Source of the DNA: JAWVZB01 sp033722375
GTDB lineage: Bacteria; Actinomycetota; Nitriliruptoria; Nitriliruptorales; Nitriliruptoraceae
Direction of reading: 5' to 3'
Length of the DNA: 60,416 nt
NCBI GenBank assembly: GCA_033722375.1
Contig: JAWVZB010000004.1
Location: 1 to 60,416 of the forward strand
Positions 44,955 through 53,261 of the stretch are shown piece by piece. Below the pieces are notes generated by a model. It searched no databases. It saw only the letters and a list, made by a program, of their open reading frames with translations, and was not told the origin of the DNA. A program made the position numbers and the translations under genes. Each line of letters opens with the position of its first letter. Position 1 is the stretch's first letter.

Positions 44955-45068
44955 GCGCAGGTCGCGTCTTCGCACCCATCGGCGTGGCCGAGCTGGGGTA
45001 GCCGGACACTCCGACCGCTCCCCCGCGGCCACTAGCGTCGGATGCAACGAATCGACGGGAGACAGAGG

Positions 45069-47054
45069 ATGACCAACGCGTCGACGACCTCCCGCAGCGA
45101 CGTCCTGTGGGAGCCCCCGCCAGATGCGCTCGACACGACCCAGCTGGGTCGCTTCCTGCAGCAGGTCAGCAGGAACCACGGCGTCGATCTCGACAGATAC
45201 GACGACCTGTGGAACTGGTCGGTCGATGAACTCGGGGACTTCTGGTGGGAGGTGGCCGACGTCGCCGGTGTCCGCTTCCACGATCAACCGTCGGAGGCGT
45301 TGGCGGACGCCAAGATGCCGGGAGCGTCGTGGTTCCCTGGCGCGACGCTCAACTACGCCGAGCACCTGCTGACGCGGGACGACGACCACCCGGCGATGCT
45401 GGTCCGGTCACAGACACGCGGGGACGGCGAGGTCACCTACGCCGAGCTGCGCGAGCAGGTCGGTCGCTTCGCCGCCGGTCTTCGGGCGATCGGGGTGGAG
45501 CGGGGCGATCGCGTGGCCGCCTACCTGCCCAACGTTCCCGAAGCGATCGTCGCCTTCCTGGCCACTGCCAGTATCGGGGCCATCTGGTCGTCGTGTGCAC
45601 CGGAGTTCGGTACGCAGGCCGTCGTCGACCGGCTGACCCAGATCGAGCCGAAGGTGCTGCTCACGATCGATGGGTACCGCTACGGCGCGAAGGAGATCGA
45701 CCGCGCCACCGAGGTGGCCGAGATCCGTGCCGCGCTCCCGGGGCTCCAAGCCACCGTGCTGCTGCCGTACCTCTCGGCGGATCCCGATGACGACCGGTTC
45801 CCCGACACCGTGCGCTGGGACGAGGTGCTCGCCGGCGAAGCAGCGTTGACCTTCGAGCCCGTGCCCTTCGACCACCCCCTCTACGTGCTGTTCTCGTCGG
45901 GCACGACCGGCGTCCCCAAGGCCATCGTGCACGGCCACGGCGGCATCACGCTCGAGCACGCGAAGATGATGCTGCTCCACCACGACATGGGTCCCGAGGA
46001 CCGCTTCTTCTGGTTCACCACGACCGGCTGGATGATGTGGAACTACCTGGTGTCGGGCCTGTTCGCCGACGCCACGCTCGTGCTCTTCGACGGCGACCCC
46101 GGACACCCGGACCTCGACACGCTGTGGCAGCTCGCCGAGGACACCCGCGTCACGGTCTTCGGCGTGTCCGCGCCCTTCATCATGAACTGCCGCAAGGCAG
46201 AGCTCTCGCCTGGTGACGACCACGACTTGTCGGCACTCCGCCAGGTCGGCTCCACCGGCGCCCCGCTCCCGCCCGAAGGCTTCCACTGGATCCACGACGA
46301 GGTCGGGGCAGACATCCAGACCGCCTCCGTATCTGGAGGCACGGACATGTGCACGGCCTTCGTCGGTGCCGCCCCGCTCGTTCCGGTGTGGGCCGGCGAG
46401 ATCTCGTGCCGCTGCCTCGGCGCCAAGGTCGAGGCCTACGACGAGAACGGCCAGCCGGTGATCGGCGAGCGGGGCGAGCTCGTCGTCACCGCACCGATGC
46501 CGTCGATGCCGGTGGGCTTCTGGGGTGACGACGACGGCAGCCGCTACCGCAGCGCCTACTTCGAGCACTTCCCCGGGGTGTGGCGACACGGCGACTGGAT
46601 CCGCATCACCGAGCGTGGCTCCTGCGTCATCACCGGCCGGTCCGACGCGACCCTCAACCGGGGCGGCGTGCGGATGGGGACGAGCGAGTTCTACCGCGTG
46701 GTCGAGGACTTCGACGAGGTCAAGGACAGCCTCGTGATCCACCTCGAGGATCAGGGCGGCGAGGCTGGACGCCTCGTGCTCTTCGTCAGCACCGCGCAGG
46801 GCCACGATCTCGACGACGACCTGCGGTCCCGCATCGCCGCGCAGCTGCGGGAGCAGCTGTCCCCACGCCACGTCCCCGACGAGATGCACGCCGTCGGTGA
46901 TGTGCCCCGCACGTTGTCGGGCAAGAAACTCGAAGTTCCGGTGAAGAAGCTGTTCGCCGGCTCCGACCTCGAGGACGTCGCCAGCGAAGGCGCGCTCGCC
47001 AACCCGGAATCCTTGGGTGACTTCCAGGAGCTGGCGCCGAAGAGCCGAGACTGA
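45069..47054 (+). CDS. aacS: Acetoacetyl-CoA synthetase
   Basis: Acyl-adenylate-forming enzyme that activates acetoacetate with ATP and CoA. The 661-residue product has the AMP-binding loop LFSSGTTGVPKAIVHGHGG, the TTTGWMMWNYLVSGL stretch, SVSGGTDMCTAFVG, and RSDATLNRGGVRMGTSEFY, which match acetoacetate-CoA ligase rather than acetyl-CoA synthetase. An N-terminal ACS_N-like region precedes. The ATG at 45069 follows GGGAGA by six bases; the longer frame to 45042 is less likely. It allows ketone bodies or leucine breakdown products to feed central metabolism. Confidence 0.94.
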   Translation: MTNASTTSRSDVLWEPPPDALDTTQLGRFLQQVSRNHGVDLDRYDDLWNWSVDELGDFWWEVADVAGVRFHDQPSEALADAKMPGASWFPGATLNYAEHLLTRDDDHPAMLVRSQTRGDGEVTYAELREQVGRFAAGLRAIGVERGDRVAAYLPNVPEAIVAFLATASIGAIWSSCAPEFGTQAVVDRLTQIEPKVLLTIDGYRYGAKEIDRATEVAEIRAALPGLQATVLLPYLSADPDDDRFPDTVRWDEVLAGEAALTFEPVPFDHPLYVLFSSGTTGVPKAIVHGHGGITLEHAKMMLLHHDMGPEDRFFWFTTTGWMMWNYLVSGLFADATLVLFDGDPGHPDLDTLWQLAEDTRVTVFGVSAPFIMNCRKAELSPGDDHDLSALRQVGSTGAPLPPEGFHWIHDEVGADIQTASVSGGTDMCTAFVGAAPLVPVWAGEISCRCLGAKVEAYDENGQPVIGERGELVVTAPMPSMPVGFWGDDDGSRYRSAYFEHFPGVWRHGDWIRITERGSCVITGRSDATLNRGGVRMGTSEFYRVVEDFDEVKDSLVIHLEDQGGEAGRLVLFVSTAQGHDLDDDLRSRIAAQLREQLSPRHVPDEMHAVGDVPRTLSGKKLEVPVKKLFAGSDLEDVASEGALANPESLGDFQELAPKSRD

Positions 47055-47057
47055 AGG

Positions 47058-47711
47058 TCACCCGTCCGAGCTGGGCCGGCCCGCACGGAACCAGCTCCGC
47101 AGGCGGGGCGGGAGATGACCCACCTGGTTCCACAGCGCCAGCTGGGCGGTGTGGTGGGACTGGTGGAGCACCGTCACCGAGGCGTTGCCGACCCCACCCA
47201 GGCTGCCGAGCGGTAGCTCCACGAGCGCGTGGACACCGTTCCAGATCGTCCCTCCGTGGGTCACGAGGACCGCCGCCTCCCCATCGCGGAGGCTGTCCAC
47301 CACCTCTCCCACGAAATCGACCATGCGGGTCGTGAGATCGTCGGTGCTCTCCCCGCCCACCTCGGCGGTCACGTCCTCCCCCTGCCGCCATCGGGCCCAC
47401 AACTCCGGCCAACCGTCGGCGACCTCGGGATGGGTGTGTGAGGTCCACTCCCCGAAGTGCCGCTCACGGAGCTCCTCCCGGTACTGGACCTCGACCCCCA
47501 GCTCGTCGACGACCGGCGCAACCGTCTCGCGGCAGCGTTGGAGATCGGAGCTGAAGTACGTCGCATCCGGGAACGTCTCAGCCAACCAGGCTGCCGTCAG
47601 CCGGGCCTGCTCATGACCGTCGTCGGAGAGGCCTTCACCTCCCTGGCCTTGGATACGACCCTCGACGTTCCAGGCGGTCACGCCGTGGCGGACCAGCACG
47701 ACTTCGCGCAT
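47058..47711 (-). CDS. Histidine phosphatase family protein
   Basis: Phosphoglycerate-mutase-like phosphatase of 217 aa with the catalytic VRHGVTAWN (phospho-His in RHG), the SDLQRCRETV arginine motif, the FGEWTS segment and the second His in LVTHGGTIWN. The ATG at 47711 shares its A with the TGA of rsfS. The nadD-LCP-rsfS-phosphatase order is standard in Streptomyces and relatives. Substrate unknown. Confidence 0.93.
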   Translation of the reverse strand: MREVVLVRHGVTAWNVEGRIQGQGGEGLSDDGHEQARLTAAWLAETFPDATYFSSDLQRCRETVAPVVDELGVEVQYREELRERHFGEWTSHTHPEVADGWPELWARWRQGEDVTAEVGGESTDDLTTRMVDFVGEVVDSLRDGEAAVLVTHGGTIWNGVHALVELPLGSLGGVGNASVTVLHQSHHTAQLALWNQVGHLPPRLRSWFRAGRPSSDG

Positions 47712-48121
47712 CAGGGGGCGTCAGCGGTCTCGCGGACGGTGGTCAGCGGCTCCAGCAGCTCACCAGACGCGGGATCCCGCCGCGGCACGTCCGCCCACAG
47801 GCGCTCGAGCGCGTAGAAGTCGCGGCGGTCGGTCACGAAGAGGTGGCAGACGACATCGCCGTAGTCGAGGAGCACCCATCCGGATGCGGGTGCCCCCTCG
47901 CGGCGCAACGGCCGACGGTCGAGGTCCTCCCGCAGCACACGCTCGACCTCGTCGGCCACCGCCTTCAGCTGGCGCTCGTTGCCGACGCTGACGATGGCGA
48001 AGAGGTCGACGACCGCGAGCACGTCCGCAACCTCGAGGATGACCGGGTTCGCTGCCTTCTTCTCCTCCGCTGCCTGGACAGCCGCGCATGCGGCCTCGAT
48101 CGCGTCAGGTTGTGCGGGCAC
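47711..48121 (-). CDS. rsfS: Ribosomal silencing factor RsfS
   Basis: Binds L14 on the 50S subunit and blocks joining to the 30S during starvation. The 136-residue product has the signature ILEVADVLAVVDLFAIVSVGNERQLKA, then GWVLLDYGDVVCHLFVTDRRDFYALERLW. The GTG at 48121 is preferred because GAAAGG lies five bases upstream; an in-frame start at 48157 has no such signal. It is coupled to the phosphatase gene downstream. Confidence 0.94.
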   Translation of the reverse strand: MPAQPDAIEAACAAVQAAEEKKAANPVILEVADVLAVVDLFAIVSVGNERQLKAVADEVERVLREDLDRRPLRREGAPASGWVLLDYGDVVCHLFVTDRRDFYALERLWADVPRRDPASGELLEPLTTVRETADAP

Positions 48122-48231
48122 CGGCACCTTTCGAGATCCGGGACGTCTTCCAACCACGAGGGAACCACAACCCGCGCCCGACCGCTCAGCGACGAGGCTG
48201 CACGGACCACCACGGCACCAGACAGGAGCCG

Positions 48232-49569
48232 CTAGCCGCCTCCTTCGCGCTGCTCGAGGAAGTCCAGTCCGACGACGACGGTGATGTCGGCGACCGACAG
48301 CGGCTGTCGGCTGCGTTCGATCCGACCCACGCCCAAGAGCTCCTGGATCCGTTCCGCGGCACGGAGCTGGTCGACGTCATCGGAGTAGACGATGATGCGG
48401 GTCTCGCGATGGTCGAAACGGTCGGCGTTGCCGGTCTTGACCACCCGGAAGCCCTCCGGAAGCAGGATCTGGGCCACCTGCTGGCCGATACCGGGCGTGC
48501 CGTTGCCGTTGAGGATCTGCAGCGCTCGACCGCCCCCCTCCCCGCCCGTCGGCACCGACGCAGCGAAGCGGTCATCGATGATGGCGGACGCGCGGGCCTC
48601 GTCGAGCCGGTACGTCTCTCCCTCACCGCTGCTCATGGGCGACACCGGCAGCGTCCGCACCTCGAGCTGGTCCGCGGCCAACGACGCCGCCAAGGCCTCG
48701 AAGAGTGAGCGGATCTCGGCAGGCGGAACGGTGCCGTCCAGCATCGGCGCAGAGTCGACGAACACCGCATCGAGGATCGCGGGGTCAGACGCGACCTGCT
48801 CGAGAAGACCGGTCAGCACGAGCTGCACCCGGGCGAGTTGCTCGAGCTGGGACTCGCCGCTCTCCGCGAAGGTCAGGAGCTCGGCGAGCCGAGGCCCATC
48901 CAGGAACTGGGAGCCAGCCTGGAACCGCACGCGACTCGAACCGTCGTCCAGGCGTTCGTCCAGTCGCTCGCGAACGTCCACCGTGAACCCACCCACCCGG
49001 GTGAACAGCGCGGACCAGCCCTGGCGGCTCACGCCCACTGCGCCGTCGAGATCGATCCCGAGGAGGTTGTCGAGCGTCGCGTCCAACAACGGTGCCTGCC
49101 CGAAGCCGTACGCACGGCCGACCGGCAACAGGCCGTGCCCGGGGACGTCCGCGACCGTCCCCGGCGGCACCAAGAGCACCGTGCCCCGGCCGGTGGCAGG
49201 CTCGTGGGCGAGGATCGCGACGTGGGAGGCGCCGGCCGACGGGGCCGACTCATCGAAGGTCGCGAACGCGACGGCGAGCTGGGGGTCCGAGGGGGCCGGC
49301 TCGGAGGGCTGATCGGTCTCCGCAGGAGCATCCCCGTCGGCGACATCCTCACCACCGAGATCGAGGTAGGTCACCCCGACCACGATCCCGATACCGAGCA
49401 GCCCGAGCACGACCGCCCATCCCAGGAACCGGAGAGCGGCACGCCGCCGATGGGCACGGCGCTTGCGGGCACGACGGCCGCGTGAGCGCCGACCACGCCG
49501 GGGCGAAGACCGCCTCGGGCGCTCCTCGGTGTCGGTCCGGACGTCCTCGAGCGTCCCTTCGTCACTCAT
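48232..49569 (-). CDS. LCP-like membrane protein with LytR_C domain, lacking the usual arginines
   Basis: LytR-CpsA-Psr proteins attach teichoic acids or arabinogalactan to peptidoglycan. The 445-residue protein has a cytoplasmic Arg-rich start, one membrane helix (about 49-70), a linker, an LCP-like domain (LDNLLGIDLDGAVGVSRQGWSALFTRVGGFTVDVRERL), and a C-terminal LytR_C domain. The normal LCP 'R-x-D-T' and 'P-R-D-T' arginine motifs are replaced by GASHVAI and PPGT, so catalytic activity is doubtful. The ATG at 49569 lies within the nadD stop region by eight bases. Position beside nadD is conserved in actinobacteria. Confidence 0.85.
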   Translation of the reverse strand: MSDEGTLEDVRTDTEERPRRSSPRRGRRSRGRRARKRRAHRRRAALRFLGWAVVLGLLGIGIVVGVTYLDLGGEDVADGDAPAETDQPSEPAPSDPQLAVAFATFDESAPSAGASHVAILAHEPATGRGTVLLVPPGTVADVPGHGLLPVGRAYGFGQAPLLDATLDNLLGIDLDGAVGVSRQGWSALFTRVGGFTVDVRERLDERLDDGSSRVRFQAGSQFLDGPRLAELLTFAESGESQLEQLARVQLVLTGLLEQVASDPAILDAVFVDSAPMLDGTVPPAEIRSLFEALAASLAADQLEVRTLPVSPMSSGEGETYRLDEARASAIIDDRFAASVPTGGEGGGRALQILNGNGTPGIGQQVAQILLPEGFRVVKTGNADRFDHRETRIIVYSDDVDQLRAAERIQELLGVGRIERSRQPLSVADITVVVGLDFLEQREGGG

Positions 49570-50161
49570 GCGCGGCACCGTACAAGCCGTGCTCGCGCAC
49601 GTAGCGCTCCACCGCGCGGGGCAGCTGGAAGCGCACCGCCCTCCCCGCTGCGAAGCGGTCACGCAGATCGGTCGACGACACCGAGACGTCGGGCACCTCG
49701 AGCCGCCCGAGCGCGGTCGTCATCGGATGGTCCAGATCGAGGTCGTAGCCGGAGCGGGTCATCGCCACGAACTCCGCCATCGCCAGCGCATCCTGCGCCC
49801 GCTCCCACTCGGGGATGTCAGCGACGGCGTCCGCCCCCACCAGGAACACCCAATCGCACCCGGGTTCCTCCTCCGAGAGCTCGTCGAGGGTGTCGGCGGT
49901 GTAGGTCGGCCCCGATCGCTCGGTCTCCCGCGCATCGACCGACAGTCCTGCATGCCCATCCACCGCGAGCTGCGTCATCTCTACCCGCTGCGTTGCACTC
50001 GCGGCCTGCTCCTTCATCCACGGATCACCCGCGACGAGGAACCTGACCTCGTCCAAGCCGAGCTCGACACGAGCCTCCTCCGCGACGATCAGATGTCCGA
50101 CATGAGGCGGATCGAAGGTCCCGCCCAGCAGACCGACACGCGCACGAGGATCGGAAGACAC
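49562..50161 (-). CDS. nadD: Nicotinate-nucleotide adenylyltransferase
   Basis: Makes deamido-NAD from nicotinate mononucleotide and ATP. The 199-residue nucleotidyltransferase has GGTFDPPHVGHL (13-24) with the H-x-x-H catalytic site, the PW-x-K motif in GDPWMKEQAAS, and the C-terminal STDLRDRFAAGRAVRFQLPRAVERYV, where the S-S-T-x-[L/I]-R motif appears. The GTG at 50161 starts it. Its 3' end overlaps the LCP-like gene by eight bases. Confidence 0.96.
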   Translation of the reverse strand: MSSDPRARVGLLGGTFDPPHVGHLIVAEEARVELGLDEVRFLVAGDPWMKEQAASATQRVEMTQLAVDGHAGLSVDARETERSGPTYTADTLDELSEEEPGCDWVFLVGADAVADIPEWERAQDALAMAEFVAMTRSGYDLDLDHPMTTALGRLEVPDVSVSSTDLRDRFAAGRAVRFQLPRAVERYVREHGLYGAAHE

Positions 50162-50317
50162 GCCCGGATGCTATCCAGAGGCATCCCCGTGACCCAGCAG
50201 TCAGCGCAAACGCAGCGGAACCGCCCCATCGGCTCTGGCCGAACGGACGAGCCCGGCTACTGGAGATGGCGACCCAGATCGCCGACCATCCAAGTGGCAG
50301 CGTTGGGAGCAGTGACC

Positions 50318-50461
50318 GTGTCGACGATCATCGATGACCACCCCGCCAACAGCGGGGCGAGGAGTTCACTCGGGGGCCCCCGCTCCTGGCGCCTCGAGAT
50401 CGCCGCCGGGCTCATCGGCGCCCTGGTCGGCCTCGCCGTGGTGCTGATCCTGCTCGGCTGA
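50318..50461 (+). CDS. Small single-pass membrane protein, 47 aa
   Basis: A 47-residue microprotein with a polar N-terminus (STIIDDHPANSGARSSLGG) and one C-terminal membrane helix (LEIAAGLIGALVGLAVVLILLG). GGGAG precedes the GTG at 50318 by nine bases. Codons are 94% GC at the third position, as in true genes here. No family recognised; it could also start at GTG 50312. It ends just before a 36-base tandem repeat. Confidence 0.6.
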   Translation: MSTIIDDHPANSGARSSLGGPRSWRLEIAAGLIGALVGLAVVLILLG

Positions 50462-50484
50462 CCTTCCCGGGATCCTCTCTCGGA

Positions 50485-50569
50485 ACGCGATGCGCTCTCA
50501 TCTTCCAGCGTGCTCTCGCTACGCGATGCGCTCTCATCTTCCAGCGTGCTCTCGCTACGCGATGCGCTC
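50485..50569. repeat. 36-base tandem duplication over the 3' end of the coxE-like gene
   Basis: Two perfect copies (50485-50520 and 50521-50556) and a 13-base partial third copy (50557-50569). The partial copy is the last four sense codons plus the first base of the stop of the VWA gene, so the unit derives from the gene 3' end and flanking DNA. The gene still stops at the first TAG. No spacers, so it is not CRISPR. Confidence 0.9.
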
Positions 50570-51970
50570 GACGAACCTCGCGAGTTGCTTGAGGTTCCGC
50601 ACCTCGACCATGTCGTCGACGAAGCGTCCGTAGCTCGACGCGATCGAATCGCCCGTGTCCCAGAACTGGATCGGTTCGGGGTTCAACCAGAAGACCCGCC
50701 GCGCACGCTTCTGGAGATCCTGTAGCACCCAAGCGTTCGCCTGGCGGTAGTTGTTCCGAGCATCACCGAGGATGAGCACCGTGCTGCGCGGGGAGACCTC
50801 CCGAGCGTGCTCGGCGTGGAACCGCTCGAGGCTGTGTCCGTAGTCGCTGTGCCCGTCGAGCCACACGAGCTCGGCCTCCTGCATCATCCGGCGCATCGCG
50901 GCCGCGAAGTCACCCTGCTCGAAGAGGGCCGTGACCTCGTCGAGCGTGTCGATGAACGCGAAGGACCGCACCTTGCTGAACTGCTCCTGCAGGGTGTGGA
51001 CCAGCATCAGCGTGAACCGAGCGAAGGACGCCACGGATCCGGACACGTCGCAGATGAGGAAGAGCTCCGGCTTGTGGGGCTTGCGAGGCTTGAAGCTCGG
51101 ATCGAACGGCACCCCCCCGGTCGACAGGCTCTTCCGCACCGTGCGCCGGACGTCCAGGCGACCGTCCCGACCGTGCCGCCGCTTCACCGACACCCGGGTC
51201 GCGAGCTTGCGCGCCAACGGGCGGATCTGCCGCCGCATCTGCGCCTGCTCCTCGGCGTTCAACCGGAAGAAGTCGACCTCCTCGATCGCCGGCCGTGCCA
51301 TGCGCTCGGCCACCTGCTCGATCCCGCGTTGGGCCGCGGCCCGACGGCGGATCTCGGCCTCCACCTCCTGCTGGAACTCCCGCAACCGAGCTTCGAACTC
51401 GTCCCGCCACAGCCGCTCCTGAAGCGGCGTCAGCTCCTGCTCGTCCTCGGCCTGGCGAGCCAGCAGGTCACGGAGGAGCTGCTGGATGTCCACGGCCCGG
51501 AACACCCGGTACTGGAAGTAGCTCACCCCACCGTCGCGTCCCTCGACGCGACCGAAACGCTCCACGGCGTCGAGCGCCATCTCCCGGATGCGCTGGAGAT
51601 CCCCATCCATCAGCTCGTCGAGGAGCTGGCGGACGAACTCGTCGGGCTCGGTCTGCTCGACCGGCTGGTCCGACACATCTGGGGTGTCGTCCGGAGCGGT
51701 GGGGCGGGCCGGGAAGTAGAGCTCGAACAGGTCGTCGAAGGCCCGGCGGTGCGTGTGCTGCTTGACGGTCAACGCTGCCAGCGCCTCTCGGAGCTGGGAA
51801 CGATCGAGGAGGTCGAGGTGGCGGAGTGAGCGGATGGCTTCGATGTCCTCCGAGACCGCGGTCCCCACACCCGCACGGCGGAGAGCCTGCACGAAGTCGA
51901 AGACGCGCTGGAGCAATCCGTTGACCGGGGGCGGACCCTCGGCGAGGATCTCGCTGACACGTTCGCTCAT
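50555..51970 (-). CDS. CoxE-like von Willebrand factor A domain protein
   Basis: VWA-domain protein of 471 aa, the partner type of MoxR AAA+ ATPases in metal-insertion or protein-maturation complexes. The N-terminal two-thirds is helical with a long charged coiled coil (EFEARLREFQQEVEAEIRRRAAAQR). The VWA domain begins at about residue 305 with the MIDAS D-x-S-x-S (DVSGSV), followed by SDYGHSLERF and LILGDARNNYR. The ATG at 51970 has GAGGAGG upstream. Its MoxR partner at 53241-54119 is separated by an MFS gene on the other strand. Confidence 0.92.
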   Translation of the reverse strand: MSERVSEILAEGPPPVNGLLQRVFDFVQALRRAGVGTAVSEDIEAIRSLRHLDLLDRSQLREALAALTVKQHTHRRAFDDLFELYFPARPTAPDDTPDVSDQPVEQTEPDEFVRQLLDELMDGDLQRIREMALDAVERFGRVEGRDGGVSYFQYRVFRAVDIQQLLRDLLARQAEDEQELTPLQERLWRDEFEARLREFQQEVEAEIRRRAAAQRGIEQVAERMARPAIEEVDFFRLNAEEQAQMRRQIRPLARKLATRVSVKRRHGRDGRLDVRRTVRKSLSTGGVPFDPSFKPRKPHKPELFLICDVSGSVASFARFTLMLVHTLQEQFSKVRSFAFIDTLDEVTALFEQGDFAAAMRRMMQEAELVWLDGHSDYGHSLERFHAEHAREVSPRSTVLILGDARNNYRQANAWVLQDLQKRARRVFWLNPEPIQFWDTGDSIASSYGRFVDDMVEVRNLKQLARFVERIA

Positions 51971-52058
51971 ACTCCTCCTCTCGGGCGACGGTACGACATC
52001 ACCAGGCATCTAGGTTGACCGTGGCGCCAGACAGACGATCCCGTTCAACAGGAGCCCC

Positions 52059-53261
52059 GTGAGCCACGAGCGACCGCCGCTGCATCTGCTGGCAGCGCTC
52101 GGCACCCTCAGCCTCGTCGCCTTCGGGGTCTGGTTCTACGGCTACGGCGTGCTGTTGGAACCGATCCGACAGGACACCGGCTGGCCCGAGGCCCTGCTCA
52201 CCACGACCTACGGGCTGTCGCTCCTCCTCACCGGCGTCGGGGCGGTCGCCGTCGGACGCGCGGTCGACCACGGCCACGCGCGGCGGGTGTTCGCCGCGGC
52301 CGCGGTCGTCGCGAGCATGACGCTGGCGCTCGCCTCGTTCGTGGCCTCACCGCTGGCCTTCGCTGCTCTGGTGACCGTGGCCGGAGGGGCCATCGGCGCC
52401 GGCGGCTACTACCCCGCCACCCAGGCTGCCATCACCCACGCCGCGCCCCGCTCCCGCACGAAGGCCATCACGGGGATCACGCTCTTCGGTGCCTTCGCGA
52501 GTCCGGTGTTCCTGCCGGTCATCGGCTGGCTCGTGAGCACAGTCGGGTGGCGGCCGACCCTGCGGTTGCTGTCCGGCGTCGTGGCACTGTCGTTCGCCTG
52601 GGCAGCGATCGCCACCCCCTCCGGCACCGGGCGAGACGCCTCCCGGGTCCCGTTCGTGACCGCCTTGCGCCACGTCTGGCGGCAGCAGGATCTGCGGCGC
52701 TTCGTCCTCGCCGGTGGTGCGGCAGGGGTCGCCACATCCCTGCTGTTCCTCTACCAGGTCCCGGTCATGGTCGACGCCGGCTTGGCCCTCACCCTCGCGT
52801 CGACGCTCGCCGGGGCGCGTGGACTCGTGCAGCTCGCTGGCCGCCTCCCGCTCCCCCCGGTCGTGCGCCGGATCGGCTCGGACCGCTCCCTCCGCGGCTC
52901 CTTCGTGCTGGTCGCCATCTCGATCGTGCTGCTGCTCGGCTCGGGCAACCTCGCGGTGGCGTTCGCGTTCGTGGCGGTCGCCGGCGTCGCGACAGGGGCC
53001 ATGGCAGCGCTCGAGGGGATCTACGGCGGCGACCTCCACACCGAGCAGCTCGGAACGCTGCTCGGGGCGTTCTCCCTCGTGCGGGGCCTCGGTGCTGCCC
53101 TTGGGCCAGCGCTCGGCGGCGTGGCCGTCGGACTCCTGGGCTCACGGGTCCCGGCACTGCTGGTCGGTGCCGCAGCAGCGCTGGCGGCCGCTGCGCTGAT
53201 CCCCCCACTGCGACGGGTGCGCTCGCGGGAGTCGCAGCGGTCAGTTCATCTCGGGTCGTGA
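52059..53261 (+). CDS. MFS transporter (OFA-like)
   Basis: Twelve-helix major facilitator of 400 aa. The start is FYGYGVLLEPIRQDTGWPEALLTTTYGL, which resembles monocarboxylate/oxalate-formate type carriers, with the loop 2-3 GRAVDHGHARRVF and the middle TLFGAFASPVFLP. The GTG at 52059 follows CAGGAG. Its 3' end overlaps the convergent moxR gene by 21 bases, and it sits between coxE and moxR, which are normally adjacent. Substrate unknown. Confidence 0.9.
   Translation: MSHERPPLHLLAALGTLSLVAFGVWFYGYGVLLEPIRQDTGWPEALLTTTYGLSLLLTGVGAVAVGRAVDHGHARRVFAAAAVVASMTLALASFVASPLAFAALVTVAGGAIGAGGYYPATQAAITHAAPRSRTKAITGITLFGAFASPVFLPVIGWLVSTVGWRPTLRLLSGVVALSFAWAAIATPSGTGRDASRVPFVTALRHVWRQQDLRRFVLAGGAAGVATSLLFLYQVPVMVDAGLALTLASTLAGARGLVQLAGRLPLPPVVRRIGSDRSLRGSFVLVAISIVLLLGSGNLAVAFAFVAVAGVATGAMAALEGIYGGDLHTEQLGTLLGAFSLVRGLGAALGPALGGVAVGLLGSRVPALLVGAAAALAAAALIPPLRRVRSRESQRSVHLGS

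Noticed and set aside
50485..50569. Repeat unit of 36 bases, a common CRISPR repeat length
   Set aside because: The copies are directly adjacent with no spacers, only two and a third copies exist, and no cas gene is near; the unit derives from the adjacent gene end.
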